A stretch of 64,000 nucleotides of DNA from Sulfurimonadaceae bacterium (GCA_016744575.1 JADGEC010000001.1:1-64000), one strand, 5' to 3'. Positions 53,582-63,097 are shown, counted from the stretch's first letter. The notes: generated from the letters alone by a model not told the origin. A program made the numbers and translations.

Positions 53582-53610
53582 TTGATTATTTAGTTCTCAA
53601 AGGATATACT
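53582..53610 (+). promoter_or_regulatory. Sigma-70-type promoter of the carbonic anhydrase gene
   Basis: TTGATT (53582-53587) and TATACT (53605-53610) are spaced by 17 bp, close to consensus. The ribosome site AAGGA (53629-53633) is 6 bp before the ATG. The rest of the gap 53321-53639 has no gene; a 10-bp palindrome, GTCGTACGAC, is at 53506-53515. Confidence 0.6.
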
Positions 53611-53639
53611 TGTCAATCAAAACAATATAAGGATGATCT

Positions 53640-54500
53640 ATGATTCACAAGTTCAATATCATGCTCGGTGCCGTTTTATTGACAAGTACGCTCGCAGTCG
53701 CTTTAGATAAAGGGCACGACTCTGTCTCAGATGAAGTTATAGCCAAGCAGCGAGCAATGCTTGCCAAAAATACAGAAGGTAAAGGTTTTGGACCTCAATC
53801 TCCACGTGATATCGATGCAGTCACAGGTGAGAACAGTATCCTGTTCAATGCTACACCAGCTTATACTGAGATGAACCTATGTAATATTCATTTTCACAAG
53901 AACGCAGAGCATAAAGGTGGTGAGTTCACACTCTATGCAGGAAATGGTGATGGTCACGGCTTTTTAAGTGGATACAAATATTCTGGTATATTGAAAGCTG
54001 CAGAAAAAGCACCTGTGGATCATGAGATCTGTCCAAGTGAACACGGCAGTCTTTATCCAGGTGATACCATCGAGGTCCACTACGTTCATTCAACTGCACA
54101 AGTCAGTCCTGGACCTACTTTGGGCTCATGCTTAAACGATTCGATCAAAAACCCACAGTTACGTGTTGAGACTCAGGTCTATATACTGGTCAATGACAGC
54201 GATGCGCTTGACTTTGGTACTTTGACCAAACATGGTGTGAAAGATGGTCTGCATCAAGCATTTGACATCCCAAGCAATACAGGTACACCAGTTCAATACG
54301 AGGGTTCGACCACTGGTCCAAGCTATAATGAGCTAGGTTCCCCATTTCAAGTCTCATGGAGTGTTCGTCCTAAGGTAGCTAAAGTCAACATCAATACGGT
54401 AGGAGAATGGTGTAAAGGCAATGTTTTCAATGAAGACCATGCACATGGAGTAAGAAACATCGTAGTCAACCCTGCACTACTCTCAAAAATAGGTCAATAG
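53640..54500 (+). CDS. Secreted delta-class carbonic anhydrase
   Basis: It likely interconverts CO2 and bicarbonate in the periplasm. A signal peptide (MIHKFNIMLGAVLLTSTLAVA) is followed by GFGPQSPRDID, where the QSPRDI motif is shared with delta-class enzymes, and YTEMNLCNIHFHKNAEHKGG, whose histidines are likely zinc ligands. Later cysteines (C-PSEH, GSCLND and EWCKGN) may form disulfides. I recognise the family mainly from these motifs. It is transcribed alone from its own promoter and followed by a hairpin. In an autotroph, it would supply inorganic carbon for fixation. Confidence 0.75.
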   Translation: MIHKFNIMLGAVLLTSTLAVALDKGHDSVSDEVIAKQRAMLAKNTEGKGFGPQSPRDIDAVTGENSILFNATPAYTEMNLCNIHFHKNAEHKGGEFTLYAGNGDGHGFLSGYKYSGILKAAEKAPVDHEICPSEHGSLYPGDTIEVHYVHSTAQVSPGPTLGSCLNDSIKNPQLRVETQVYILVNDSDALDFGTLTKHGVKDGLHQAFDIPSNTGTPVQYEGSTTGPSYNELGSPFQVSWSVRPKVAKVNINTVGEWCKGNVFNEDHAHGVRNIVVNPALLSKIGQ

Positions 54501-54524
54501 ACCTACCGACTCCACTCTAAACAC

Positions 54525-54543
54525 TGCGGTGATCCGCCGCAGG
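54525..54543 (+). terminator. Hairpin after the carbonic anhydrase gene
   Basis: CTGCGG and CCGCAG pair with a 7-nt loop, 24 bp after the stop codon. A U-tract is missing, so it may act as a weak terminator. The rest of the gap 54501-54829 shows no gene. Confidence 0.45.
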
Positions 54544-54800
54544 CTATCTACAAACAGCTAGTATTCATATGATCTATCATGGACTTCTTGATCAATAGCC
54601 AGACCATGTCCTGATCGGCTGATCTTGACATCTCCAGATGATCTCTCTTTCTATACTCGATGGAGTCGATAATGATCGCACTCTATGTGTATCATCACCA
54701 TCTTCTATCTGTTTTTAAGTACGGCGATTTTATGCGTAAGAGTCTTTGGTGTGTGATCGATCATGATCTGGGGAAATAAAATAGGGGAGAAGAGATACTC

Positions 54801-54817
54801 CAGCGCCAAAGGCACTG
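54801..54817 (-). terminator. Terminator-like hairpin after rpsI
   Basis: CAGTGCC and GGCGCTG form a 7-bp stem (one G-U) with a TTT loop, 12 bp after the rpsI stop on the minus strand. T-rich sequence follows only ~25 bp later. Confidence 0.45.
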
Positions 54818-54829
54818 AAAATGTAACGA

Positions 54830-55219
54830 TTAACGCTTAGAGAACTGAGGACTACGACGTGCTTTACGCTTACCTGGTTTCTTACGTTCAACGACACGTG
54901 AGTCACGAGTCATCATACCTTCTGGTTTCAAGATCGCACGAAACGATGCATCGTAAGATACAAGTGCACGAGAGATACCGTGGCGAAGTGCATCAGCCTG
55001 TCCACCGAAACCACCACCAAGAGTAGTAGCAACGATATCGACTGAAGTGTCTTGTTTAGTCAGGGCCAAAGGCTGCTTGACACGAAGTTTCTTCGCTTCA
55101 AGACCACCTAGCCATGCGTCCAGTGAAAGACCATTGACTGTGATCTTACCACTGCCTGGAGTCAACCATACTTTTGCTATAGACGCTTTACGACGTCCTG
55201 TTGCATATGTCTTTGCCAT
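54830..55219 (-). CDS. rpsI: 30S ribosomal protein S9
   Basis: A 129-residue S9 with the usual start ([19 protein letters not shown]), [19 protein letters not shown] in the middle and the basic C-terminal tail ending in Ser-Lys-Arg, which contacts P-site tRNA. It follows rplM by 10 bp. Confidence 0.98.
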   Translation of the reverse strand: MAKTYATGRRKASIAKVWLTPGSGKITVNGLSLDAWLGGLEAKKLRVKQPLALTKQDTSVDIVATTLGGGFGGQADALRHGISRALVSYDASFRAILKPEGMMTRDSRVVERKKPGKRKARRSPQFSKR

Positions 55220-55229
55220 ATATCAATCC

Positions 55230-55652
55230 TTACTTAGCGATCTGTGCAGTGTGAGGGTGCTCACTACCTGCATAGACTTTTAGTTTTTTCAGCATCGCGT
55301 TACCAAGCTTCGTCTTAGGAAGCATACCGCGAGTAGCCAGTTTAAAAAGTTTCTCCGGGTTGTTTTCTAAAAGAGTCATCATCTTGACACTTTTGGTACT
55401 ACCAAAGTAACCTGAGTGAGAGAAATACTCTTTATCATTTATCTTACCGGCACCGTTGAACTTCGCTTTTGAAGCATTGATGATGACGACAAAGTCACCA
55501 CAATCAATGTTTGGCGTATAATACGGCTTATCTTTACCGCGAAGACGAGTGGCGACTTCAGTGATCATACGACCAAATGTCTTACCTTCTGCATCGATCA
55601 GAACCCATTTGCGTTCGATCTGTTCAGGTGTAGCAATTTTTGTAAACTTCAT
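55230..55652 (-). CDS. rplM: 50S ribosomal protein L13
   Basis: L13 is recognised from WVLIDAEGKTFGRMITEVA, GDFVVIINASKAKFNG and RGMLPKTKLGNAMLKKLKVY. The start at 55652 (MKFTKIA) is used because AAAAGGA lies at the right distance; an in-frame codon 18 bp earlier is less likely. Gene order rpsI-rplM beside addA matches C. jejuni, from memory. Confidence 0.98.
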   Translation of the reverse strand: MKFTKIATPEQIERKWVLIDAEGKTFGRMITEVATRLRGKDKPYYTPNIDCGDFVVIINASKAKFNGAGKINDKEYFSHSGYFGSTKSVKMMTLLENNPEKLFKLATRGMLPKTKLGNAMLKKLKVYAGSEHPHTAQIAK

Positions 55653-55690
55653 CTGAGCAATCCTTTTCAATATCTTGTTTAAAGTGGCGA

Positions 55691-55696
55691 AATTAT
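55691..55696 (-). promoter_or_regulatory. Predicted -10 element of rplM-rpsI
   Basis: TATAAT on the minus strand lies 39 bp upstream of the rplM ATG. No good -35 box is seen, which fits promoters in this phylum. Confidence 0.5.
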
Positions 55697-55871
55697 ACTT
55701 GATAATCCTTATATGTAACTGAATTTAAGTTTTTTATAAGTGATTTAGAACTGCTCGCTGCTCGTCGACTTCCACATCACACAGTAATATTGCTTTTTCA
55801 TATATTTTTAACTTTTTTGTTATAACTGCTACTGTAGACTCTTCCCCATCTTTAGACCTGAGGAAAGAACA

Positions 55872-56660
55872 ATGCAAACAATGATCCGTGGAGCAATACT
55901 GGCTCTTATTATGCTCATGATGGCTCCTATGGCCATGGCTGAAAGTACATCGACACTCGAGAAGATCCGTAAAAGTGGGAAACTGGTCCTCGGTACAGCC
56001 GGTACCATGCCTCCTATGACAAGACAACTCAAAAGTGGTGAGGTCATAGGCTTTGACATCGACCTTGCAACAGCGATGGCAAAACTGATGAACGTCGAAC
56101 TTGAGATCAAAGTCATGCCTCTAGACACACTTGTACCGGCACTTAAAGAGGGTCAGGTAGATATAGTGATCTCCAATCTGACGATGAACCCTCAGCGAAA
56201 CATGGACGTCGCATTTGTCGGACCTTATCTGACCTCAGGAAAATGCCTGATCTCCAAGACAGCTACTCTGGCCAAAGCAAAAGAGGTGACTCAGGTCACT
56301 CAGAGCATCGCTGTCTTAAAAGGCTCTACCAGTGAGATGTGGGCGAAAGCCTTCATGCCAAAAGCAGATCTTGTACTTGTAGACTCAAATGCACTGGGTG
56401 CACAGATGATCATCGAGAACAAAGTCAGTGCCCTACTCTCAGAATATCCGACCTGTGCTCTGATGACCAGTGCCCATCAGGAAGATGGTTTTATCTCTGC
56501 CTTCTCAAATCTGACTTACGAGCCGATCGGTATAGCACTACCTGCCGATGATGCCCACTTTATCAACTGGACACGTAACTTCATGCAACGCATGCAAGTG
56601 ACTAACTCACTCAAGATGCTTGCAGAGAAATGGCTAAGTGACCTTAAGGGTGTACAGTAG
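55872..56660 (+). CDS. Amino-acid-type solute-binding protein (SBP_bac_3), orphan
   Basis: The signal peptide (MIRGAILALIMLMMAPMAMA) is followed by the family-3 binding fold: LEKIRKSGKLVLGTAGTMPPM, GFDIDLATAMAKLMNVELE, LVPALKEGQVDIVISNLTM, AFVGPYLTSGKCLI and the C-terminal NWTRNFMQRMQVTNSLKMLAEKWL. Such proteins bind amino acids or serve as sensor domains. No transporter genes are near. It lies between rplM and addA, which are adjacent in C. jejuni as I recall, so it is an insertion. Confidence 0.85.
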   Translation: MQTMIRGAILALIMLMMAPMAMAESTSTLEKIRKSGKLVLGTAGTMPPMTRQLKSGEVIGFDIDLATAMAKLMNVELEIKVMPLDTLVPALKEGQVDIVISNLTMNPQRNMDVAFVGPYLTSGKCLISKTATLAKAKEVTQVTQSIAVLKGSTSEMWAKAFMPKADLVLVDSNALGAQMIIENKVSALLSEYPTCALMTSAHQEDGFISAFSNLTYEPIGIALPADDAHFINWTRNFMQRMQVTNSLKMLAEKWLSDLKGVQ

Positions 56661-56721
56661 AATGAATTGGGGGCATTGACTTCGCCTCCGTTTCCTATTA
56701 CCTGTTTTCTATTTCAATGAC

Positions 56722-56806
56722 AGGGGTCATGGGTTCAGTTTTTGCTGATCGAGCTTGCGAAGATAGTGAAAAGTGAAGCCTTGACCCCGTATCATGACGT
56801 TCCCTC
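56722..56806. repeat. REP-like palindromic element, copy B
   Basis: GGGGTCATGGGTT (56722-56734) and AAGCCTTGACCCC (56776-56788) are inverted repeats, followed by GTATCATGACGTTCCCT. The core is the reverse complement of copy A at 36924-36989, while the flanking GT(A/G)TCATGAC(A/G)TTCCCT block is on the same side in both. It lies between convergent genes. Confidence 0.6.
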
Positions 56807-56819
56807 TTACTTCTTCCCC

Positions 56820-59531
56820 TTATACCTCCAACAACTGAACACCCCCTTCTAACAGATAACAGAGATAAGCTTTTACCCTCTCTCCCGTGATAGCTGTTAT
56901 GGCATCTTTATAAAAACTCACCTGCTTCAGATGCGACTTACCATGACTAATAGAACTTTTATAATCGATGACCGTCCATCCCTGTTCATGTTCGACTAGT
57001 AGATCGATATAACGCAGTTCACTTTTATAGCTTATCGGTCGCTCTTTATGAAGTGTGCCACTACAGAGCCGTGTAAACTGCTTATCGCTGAGCAGAAGTA
57101 GGATACGTCTCTCCAGACTCTCAAAGTCGGATGCTTCAAGCTGCGAACCGTAACGGTTCAGCGTACTCTTCAGTGCCTCTTTCAAAGCCTGTTTAGTAAG
57201 ATCAGCCATCATCTCCAACGTATAGTGCAGTGCCAGACCAAAGATGACAGCATGATAATCATGACTCTCATCCGAGGACTCCTCAGAGATAAGAAGCTCT
57301 TCTTGTGTACCAAAGCTCAGAGCTTTGTAATCGATCTCTTGACACAAGCTCTCTCTGCTGCTCTTTTGACGTGCTATAGAGATATTTCCCCTGCTCAGCG
57401 GTCTCAATCCCAGCATCCCAAATTTTGAACCTTTACTCTTCTCGATGATAAGTAGAGTAGCCCTGGCACGTGTAAAGGCTACATAAAGAGCATTAAGTTC
57501 ATCCTCTTCTGTGAGAAGCTTCTCTTTTTCCAAAGCCTCTTTGTAACGCAGGTCCAGGGCACTTCTGTTTTTCATACGCAGATAGATAGCTTTTAGCACT
57601 ATGCCCTCATACTCATAGATGATCGGACTTCGGTCTGCTGAGGGCCTGCCCAGTCTGTCCAGGACGATGACATGTTCAAACTCAAGACCTTTTGATTTAT
57701 GGACGGTAAGGACACGTACACCATCAAGGTCAGCTTTTGCAGCTGTAGCATCGAGTCGTTCATACTCAAAAAGGAACTGCTCTATATCCTGATAACCCGA
57801 AAGAAGTTCCAAAAAACGGAGCAGATTGAGATCACCATCATAGAGGTGATAGCGCTCTATCACCTTTTTTATCTCCAAAGGAAGGTCTGTCGTATTGATA
57901 TCACACCGTTGTAATCGCCCGGGCTCCACACCGATCAGAGCAAAGAAGTTACGGGCATAGATCGCTTTATTGAAATAGCTGTATTTGAGATACTCGATAA
58001 GCGCACGTACACTCTTTTGGTTGATCAGTCTTGAGGTCGTCTCTGTCACTACCTCGATATCTGCACCACGAAGCAGCTCTTCTACGGCTGCACCGTCTGA
58101 GTTTGTCGCTGTCAAGATAGCAATGTCGTTCACCCCGGCCCCAAGCTTTAAAAGCTCTTCTACCTTTGATCGCATCACCTCCAGGACCTCATCATCATGG
58201 ATGACCTCGACATAACCTCCCTTACTGCCTTCCAGGACCTGTTGGGCTTCATAGCCCTCTATCTTATCTTTGAAGACATCGTTGGCGAACTCGACTACAT
58301 GCCTATGACTGCGGTAGTTGACAGTAAGCTGGTCGACCTTTAGGCCATACGCATCTGTCACTGTATGAAAAAGGGCTTTTGTCCCTCCACGGAAACGGTA
58401 GATGGACTGCTTCACATCTCCTACAAGAAAAAGTGAACCATGCTCCTTTGTCCCTGTTCCGGAGACGACCTCTTCGATCAACGGGCGTAAGATCTCGAAC
58501 TGTACGATCGAAGTGTCCTGAAACTCATCAAGAAGAAGATGTGAGATACGGCTATCGAGCCTGAAGTAGAGGAATTCACTGTCGATCCGCTCTTTTAACA
58601 AATAGTAGACCAATGCAGTGATATCATCGAAACTTAACTCACTATCCTCTTTAGCCACCCTTATCTTCGCCGCTTCGTAGCTCTTTAGCAAAGAGAAGAG
58701 TCCATGCAGGAAGTAGCTCTCCTTTGCATTCATATACGCTTCAACCGCTTTTTTTATCCGGACTAGCAACAGATCCATCTCGGGTACAAAGACCTTCTTG
58801 TAGTCCCAATACTCCAGCGTCTCTTTTCCAAGCCAACTCTTCTCGATAAGCACATCGATGGAACCGACATCCATGGCTGCTTTGGAACGTTTTGAGCTAG
58901 TAGTAGCATCGATCTTGGACTTCAGCTCTGCCATCGCATCCATCGCCTCGGCTTCATGCTCTTTGTGACTCTCCGCCGTGAAGGTAAGGTGTTTAAGCTC
59001 TTTACTCTTTGCATACAGTTCATCTAAAAGCGTAAAGATATCAGAGAGCCGTTTTGATGACTGTAAAGAGAGGTCGATAAGTGCTTCTTCTTTACCCTCG
59101 ACAGTGACGAGTGCTAAAAAACGTGCCATGACTTTTAGTTCATGCTGCGACTCAAAAGTCGAGAAGTCCGGCATCAGTCCGGTATGGAGTGAGAACTTGC
59201 GTAAGATCTTAGCAAAGAACTTATCGATGGTCATCACCTTGGCATCCGAATCTAAAAAACGTCCAAGCACATCTGGACGTCGTGCCAACAGTTCAGACTC
59301 ATCCAGACCTGTGACATCAGCGATGATAGGCAACTCTCCTCTATCTGGAAGGTTTTTCAAGGTCTCGATGATACGCTCTTGCATCTCATTGGCCGCTTTG
59401 TTCGTAAAGGTCAGGGCCAAGACCCGGTCCGCATTCTCACCCATAAAAAGAAGGCTGAGATAACGCACGACCAGACTAAAGGTCTTTCCGCTTCCGGCGC
59501 TGGCCTCATAGGCATGAAATGGGACAAACAT
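56820..59531 (-). CDS. addA: RecB-like helicase-nuclease (AddA)
   Basis: AddA is the UvrD/RecB-type helicase of the AddAB complex that resects DNA double-strand breaks for recombination. Walker A is ASAGSGKTF near residue 10-18; other helicase motifs are LALTFTNKAANEM, LLLDEFQDTS, LVGDVKQSIYRFRGG, VLTVHKSKGLEF and YVAFTRAR. A C-terminal nuclease domain has VIDYKSS. The ATG at 59531 shares one base with the addB stop (TGATG), showing coupling. An upstream in-frame start is unlikely. Confidence 0.93.
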   Translation of the reverse strand: MFVPFHAYEASAGSGKTFSLVVRYLSLLFMGENADRVLALTFTNKAANEMQERIIETLKNLPDRGELPIIADVTGLDESELLARRPDVLGRFLDSDAKVMTIDKFFAKILRKFSLHTGLMPDFSTFESQHELKVMARFLALVTVEGKEEALIDLSLQSSKRLSDIFTLLDELYAKSKELKHLTFTAESHKEHEAEAMDAMAELKSKIDATTSSKRSKAAMDVGSIDVLIEKSWLGKETLEYWDYKKVFVPEMDLLLVRIKKAVEAYMNAKESYFLHGLFSLLKSYEAAKIRVAKEDSELSFDDITALVYYLLKERIDSEFLYFRLDSRISHLLLDEFQDTSIVQFEILRPLIEEVVSGTGTKEHGSLFLVGDVKQSIYRFRGGTKALFHTVTDAYGLKVDQLTVNYRSHRHVVEFANDVFKDKIEGYEAQQVLEGSKGGYVEVIHDDEVLEVMRSKVEELLKLGAGVNDIAILTATNSDGAAVEELLRGADIEVVTETTSRLINQKSVRALIEYLKYSYFNKAIYARNFFALIGVEPGRLQRCDINTTDLPLEIKKVIERYHLYDGDLNLLRFLELLSGYQDIEQFLFEYERLDATAAKADLDGVRVLTVHKSKGLEFEHVIVLDRLGRPSADRSPIIYEYEGIVLKAIYLRMKNRSALDLRYKEALEKEKLLTEEDELNALYVAFTRARATLLIIEKSKGSKFGMLGLRPLSRGNISIARQKSSRESLCQEIDYKALSFGTQEELLISEESSDESHDYHAVIFGLALHYTLEMMADLTKQALKEALKSTLNRYGSQLEASDFESLERRILLLLSDKQFTRLCSGTLHKERPISYKSELRYIDLLVEHEQGWTVIDYKSSISHGKSHLKQVSFYKDAITAITGERVKAYLCYLLEGGVQLLEV

Positions 59532-61876
59532 CACAGTGCCCTGTCGCATAGATGAGCAAACTCACAATAGCGGCATGCCGAAAGATCCTCTGTCTGTGAG
59601 AAGTCCATGACTTCTGACTCTCTGAGTTCTTGAAGATGCTCATAGAGTAGCTCTAGTTTACTCTCTAGTAAAGCTTCATCCACCACCTCACCACTCTTGA
59701 GATCATAATAAGCACAACTGCGTATCACCCCTTTTTGTTGAGCCAAGAGATAGTAGAACTCCAACTGGAAATCTTTTGCTTTCTCTACTGTACGCGCGGT
59801 ATATATAGGGTATTTACCACTTTTGTAATCCAGGACTTCCAGACCATCAGCTCTGCGGTCTATCCTATCGATGATACCGCTTAAGGTGATGCCACGCACC
59901 ACAGTCGACAGGCTCTCCTCACAGCTCAATACTTCTGCACTCTCAAAACGCTCTATCTCTGCGTCAAAAAAAGGCTCCAATCTGCGAAGCCAGAGTCTAT
60001 GTTGGTAACTGTCCAACAAGGTATGACCATTATGCTCCTTCAGTGCCAGAGCAAGCCTCTTCTTCAACTCGATCTTATTATCAAATCGAGACTGCTCTGT
60101 GTAGACATCTCGTAATGCATCATGCAAGGCTGTACCTATTTCATGCTCCTTGGGCAGGTCCTGTACTATCTCATGATCTTTTAGACCTTCCACATAGTGA
60201 TGGTAGAACTTCCGTCTGCAGGTCAAAAAAGTCTTTAGTCCGGTAGCCGAGAGTGGACGCTTGGTGAAATCATACGCCATCACTATCTCACTACTTTTAT
60301 AGTAAGTCCTGGCCTTTTTTTCAAATAGTATATCTGCCCACTGGGAATCATCATGACTTTTTGTGCTACTGATTCCCAGTTGCGTCAAAAACCGTGAAGG
60401 CACAGCATCTGAGGAGCCGACATAGGAGATAGAGACTCTTTTCGCACGTAAGAAGAGATTATGATAATAGAGCTTCTGAAGAGATTCTCTATCTTTTGAG
60501 CCAGGCAGTCCGGCTTTCAAACGGGTCGATGAGTTTAAGAAGAGGTCTTTCTCACTCTTACGCGGTACTCTGTTCTCATTGAAATCGACGACGATCACTC
60601 CATCATACTGTACGGAGCGCGTCTCAAGTACACCCATCACCGTTATCTTTCCACCACGGACATCATCTATACGCTTGCTTCGGATACGATTGAGAAAAAG
60701 ATAAAGTGCAGATCGTAGTGATGAACCGGCCAAAACGCTTAGTAGTCTATTAAAATAGAAAAGCTCTTCAAGTACGATCTCCTTTACAGAGGCTTCGGGC
60801 TCTTCCTCTAGAAAAGCATAGATGACAGAACTAAAGTCACACTCCTGCACATCTGCTTTATAGTGAGGTGATATGACATCTAGATCAGCCGTACCCAACC
60901 TATCTATTCTGGCTCTGTTTTGAACACCGGGGTTATCCAGATAAGCCATCACAGCATGAAGTCTCTTGACGACATGACTTTCATTCATACTGATACCCAT
61001 AGCAAGATTAAAGTTCTTCTCACTATCAAAACGGTGGATATGGCGGGCAAACTCTTCATCGGGCAAGACGACCACTATCTTATCGGGTCCCATACCACTC
61101 TCTATGAACGCATAGACCTGCTGCTTGATGAATGCCACCTGAAGTAACCGTTCGCCAAGAGTCTCACAGATCATCTCTGTATCTGACTCTACACTCCACG
61201 ATTCTCCTACCTGAAGGGAATTCATGTCTATAGACTGTACACTGTCCTTACATACCTCAATACCAAGCCGCTCTAGCTTCTGTTGCATCTTATGATTAAA
61301 ACGGTTTGCAGTGAACAGTAGTGAGAAGTCGATCTCTTCTGCAGAACCCTCGATTATCTCCATCTCAAAGTCGGTAAGATAACCCTCTACCACCAGCTCG
61401 GCAGCACCCAGGCTTCTTATATAAGCTTTGTTGAGACGATACATCTTTGGTAAGAAGATAGGATCAAGTACTTTTTTATGCATACATATCTTCTCATAAC
61501 GTTCATACAGTTCGATCAGTATACTGATATGCTCTTCATAATCACCATATGTGTCTGCTGACTCAAGTGCTGAGATATCTATCAGCTCACCGGAGAGTTC
61601 CTCAAAAAAACGAAAAAGATAAGTGGCATTCTTGGTAAAGGTAAAAAAGTCACGTTCGATATACAGGCTTTGAAAAGCAGTAAAATCAGCAGCTTCCAAA
61701 AGAAGAAGTGTCCGTGTGTCATCATCGACACGTTCATAGCCATCTACGACTACAGCTCGTTGTAAGAACTCACCCATTGTGATGTAACGTGGCAAAAAGG
61801 TATCTTGTTGGCTTTCATGCAGTATCTTCGCGCGGATCGCGCGCGAGGTAGGGAGTATTGTCGTAAGATCAGCCAT
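59531..61876 (-). CDS. addB: PD-(D/E)XK nuclease subunit (AddB)
   Basis: AddB is the second subunit of AddAB. It has an inactive helicase-like front part and a C-terminal nuclease with VLDYKSGKYPIY (the DYK motif). Cysteines in LTCRRKFYHHY and CRYCEFAHLC are the ligands of the structural [4Fe-4S] cluster found in this nuclease class. Length 781 fits the shorter AddB of Campylobacterota. It lies just upstream of addA and 11 bp after fixH. Confidence 0.88.
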   Translation of the reverse strand: MADLTTILPTSRAIRAKILHESQQDTFLPRYITMGEFLQRAVVVDGYERVDDDTRTLLLLEAADFTAFQSLYIERDFFTFTKNATYLFRFFEELSGELIDISALESADTYGDYEEHISILIELYERYEKICMHKKVLDPIFLPKMYRLNKAYIRSLGAAELVVEGYLTDFEMEIIEGSAEEIDFSLLFTANRFNHKMQQKLERLGIEVCKDSVQSIDMNSLQVGESWSVESDTEMICETLGERLLQVAFIKQQVYAFIESGMGPDKIVVVLPDEEFARHIHRFDSEKNFNLAMGISMNESHVVKRLHAVMAYLDNPGVQNRARIDRLGTADLDVISPHYKADVQECDFSSVIYAFLEEEPEASVKEIVLEELFYFNRLLSVLAGSSLRSALYLFLNRIRSKRIDDVRGGKITVMGVLETRSVQYDGVIVVDFNENRVPRKSEKDLFLNSSTRLKAGLPGSKDRESLQKLYYHNLFLRAKRVSISYVGSSDAVPSRFLTQLGISSTKSHDDSQWADILFEKKARTYYKSSEIVMAYDFTKRPLSATGLKTFLTCRRKFYHHYVEGLKDHEIVQDLPKEHEIGTALHDALRDVYTEQSRFDNKIELKKRLALALKEHNGHTLLDSYQHRLWLRRLEPFFDAEIERFESAEVLSCEESLSTVVRGITLSGIIDRIDRRADGLEVLDYKSGKYPIYTARTVEKAKDFQLEFYYLLAQQKGVIRSCAYYDLKSGEVVDEALLESKLELLYEHLQELRESEVMDFSQTEDLSACRYCEFAHLCDRAL

Positions 61877-61887
61877 ACAGCCAGATC

Positions 61888-62397
61888 TTAATACTCGAAT
61901 GTATTAGGGTTTCGGGTATCTGCTTTTAAGTTATAGTAACGTTCGTTCTCACCGACGACGACGTGTGCCATCAAGTTCCAGCGTCCTGGATTCGCGATCT
62001 CTACCTCTTTAAAGGTGTATACACCTTCTTCTACTTTTGGGTCTTCGATGATGATGTCCAGATCATTATGTCCTGGATGCGTGATGATCAGTTTGATCTT
62101 TGCATCATCGACTGCGTTTTGTTCTTTATCAGTCACTCTATAGATGACGACAGCATGCTTCTGATCGAGACTTTCACTGATATACTCTATGTCATAGTTT
62201 CTATCAAATTGGATCTGCGCATTGATAAAACTGTTTACATTATTATCATAATCATGATAATCCTGCATATTATGATCACTCATCTGTACTGGGTTCTCTA
62301 GTGCGACCATTATCGTAGCCACGGAAGCACCTACTATCAGTAAGATCGAGATAGTAATGGCATAGGGCCAGTAGAGTGCTTTATTCTGTTTGCTCAT
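61888..62397 (-). CDS. FixH-family protein (CcoH-like)
   Basis: A single N-terminal membrane helix (YWPYAITISILLIVGASVATIMVAL) is followed by a periplasmic FixH domain, with VIYRVTDKEQNAVDDAKIKLIITHP and GRWNLMAHVVVGENERYYNLK. FixH/CcoH proteins help assemble cbb3 cytochrome oxidase. Its start overlaps the end of the preceding gene by 17 bp. The order matches C. jejuni Cj1483c, from memory. Confidence 0.88.
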   Translation of the reverse strand: MSKQNKALYWPYAITISILLIVGASVATIMVALENPVQMSDHNMQDYHDYDNNVNSFINAQIQFDRNYDIEYISESLDQKHAVVIYRVTDKEQNAVDDAKIKLIITHPGHNDLDIIIEDPKVEEGVYTFKEVEIANPGRWNLMAHVVVGENERYYNLKADTRNPNTFEY

Positions 62398-63097
62398 TCT
62401 CTCTCTTCTTTCTAAAATATTTCTGCTTTATATACATCAATAATGCGTAGAGGATTGTCCCATAAAAGACTAAACGTAAGATGTTGATAAAATCCTTACT
62501 TCCGCTGCCTGCCGCTTTCTTAAGTTCTACGCCTTTTGATGCGGCTATCTGTTCTGCTGTGTCACTATATCCGTTGAAGAGACCAACAGAATACTTGGAA
62601 GTAATATCTTTATCTTTTGCTTTTTGTGATATGACGGGTAGTATCGTGCCACCATAATTACTCATCAGCTCTTTCATCTCATCAAAAGACCTGGCAAACA
62701 TGATAGTACTGACTACCGCCCCTATAAAAGTACCGTTGGGACTAAGGATCTGCTTTTTATCAAAATCGTTATATAAAGACGCCGGATGAGCTAGGATGTC
62801 GACTTGTTTGTCCAGTTCAGAAAAACCAAGTATGACAAATGGCTCTTTTAGATCTTTAGCCAGATCCAGCTCATACTCTGCTATAGTCTGATTGTTCTCT
62901 AGTTCACGTATCATCACAAGATAAAGACTAATACCTGTAGTCTCATAGAGTTCTTCACCTATAGCATCGATCTGCTCGGCAAAATCAGGATTACTGACGA
63001 CTTCATCTTTATATAAATATTCTGCAAATAGTGTTGTTGAAAAAAACAGGGTGAGGGTGAGGGCCACCAGCCCTCGTGTCAGTATCAAATCTATCAA
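62381..63097 (-). CDS. Membrane protein of the cbb3 oxidase cluster (Cj1484c-like by position)
   Basis: The protein has an N-terminal hydrophobic segment (GLVALTLTLFFSTTLFAEYL), a soluble part starting with DEVVSNPDFAEQIDAIGEEL that may be periplasmic, and a C-terminal membrane helix (LRLVFYGTILYALLMYI) with a basic tail. I do not recognise a function; assembly of the oxidase is likely by context. The start is uncertain: a TTG at 63097 overlaps the stop of the small gene just upstream (TTGA), while ATGs further upstream lie inside that gene and have poor ribosome sites. Confidence 0.65.
   Translation of the reverse strand: MIDLILTRGLVALTLTLFFSTTLFAEYLYKDEVVSNPDFAEQIDAIGEELYETTGISLYLVMIRELENNQTIAEYELDLAKDLKEPFVILGFSELDKQVDILAHPASLYNDFDKKQILSPNGTFIGAVVSTIMFARSFDEMKELMSNYGGTILPVISQKAKDKDITSKYSVGLFNGYSDTAEQIAASKGVELKKAAGSGSKDFINILRLVFYGTILYALLMYIKQKYFRKKRENEQTE

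Noticed and set aside
55734..56128. Minus-strand open frames overlapping the orphan binding protein
   Set aside because: They are antisense to a gene with a clear signal peptide and fold, and one is rich in Cys and His in a way typical of wrong-frame translation.
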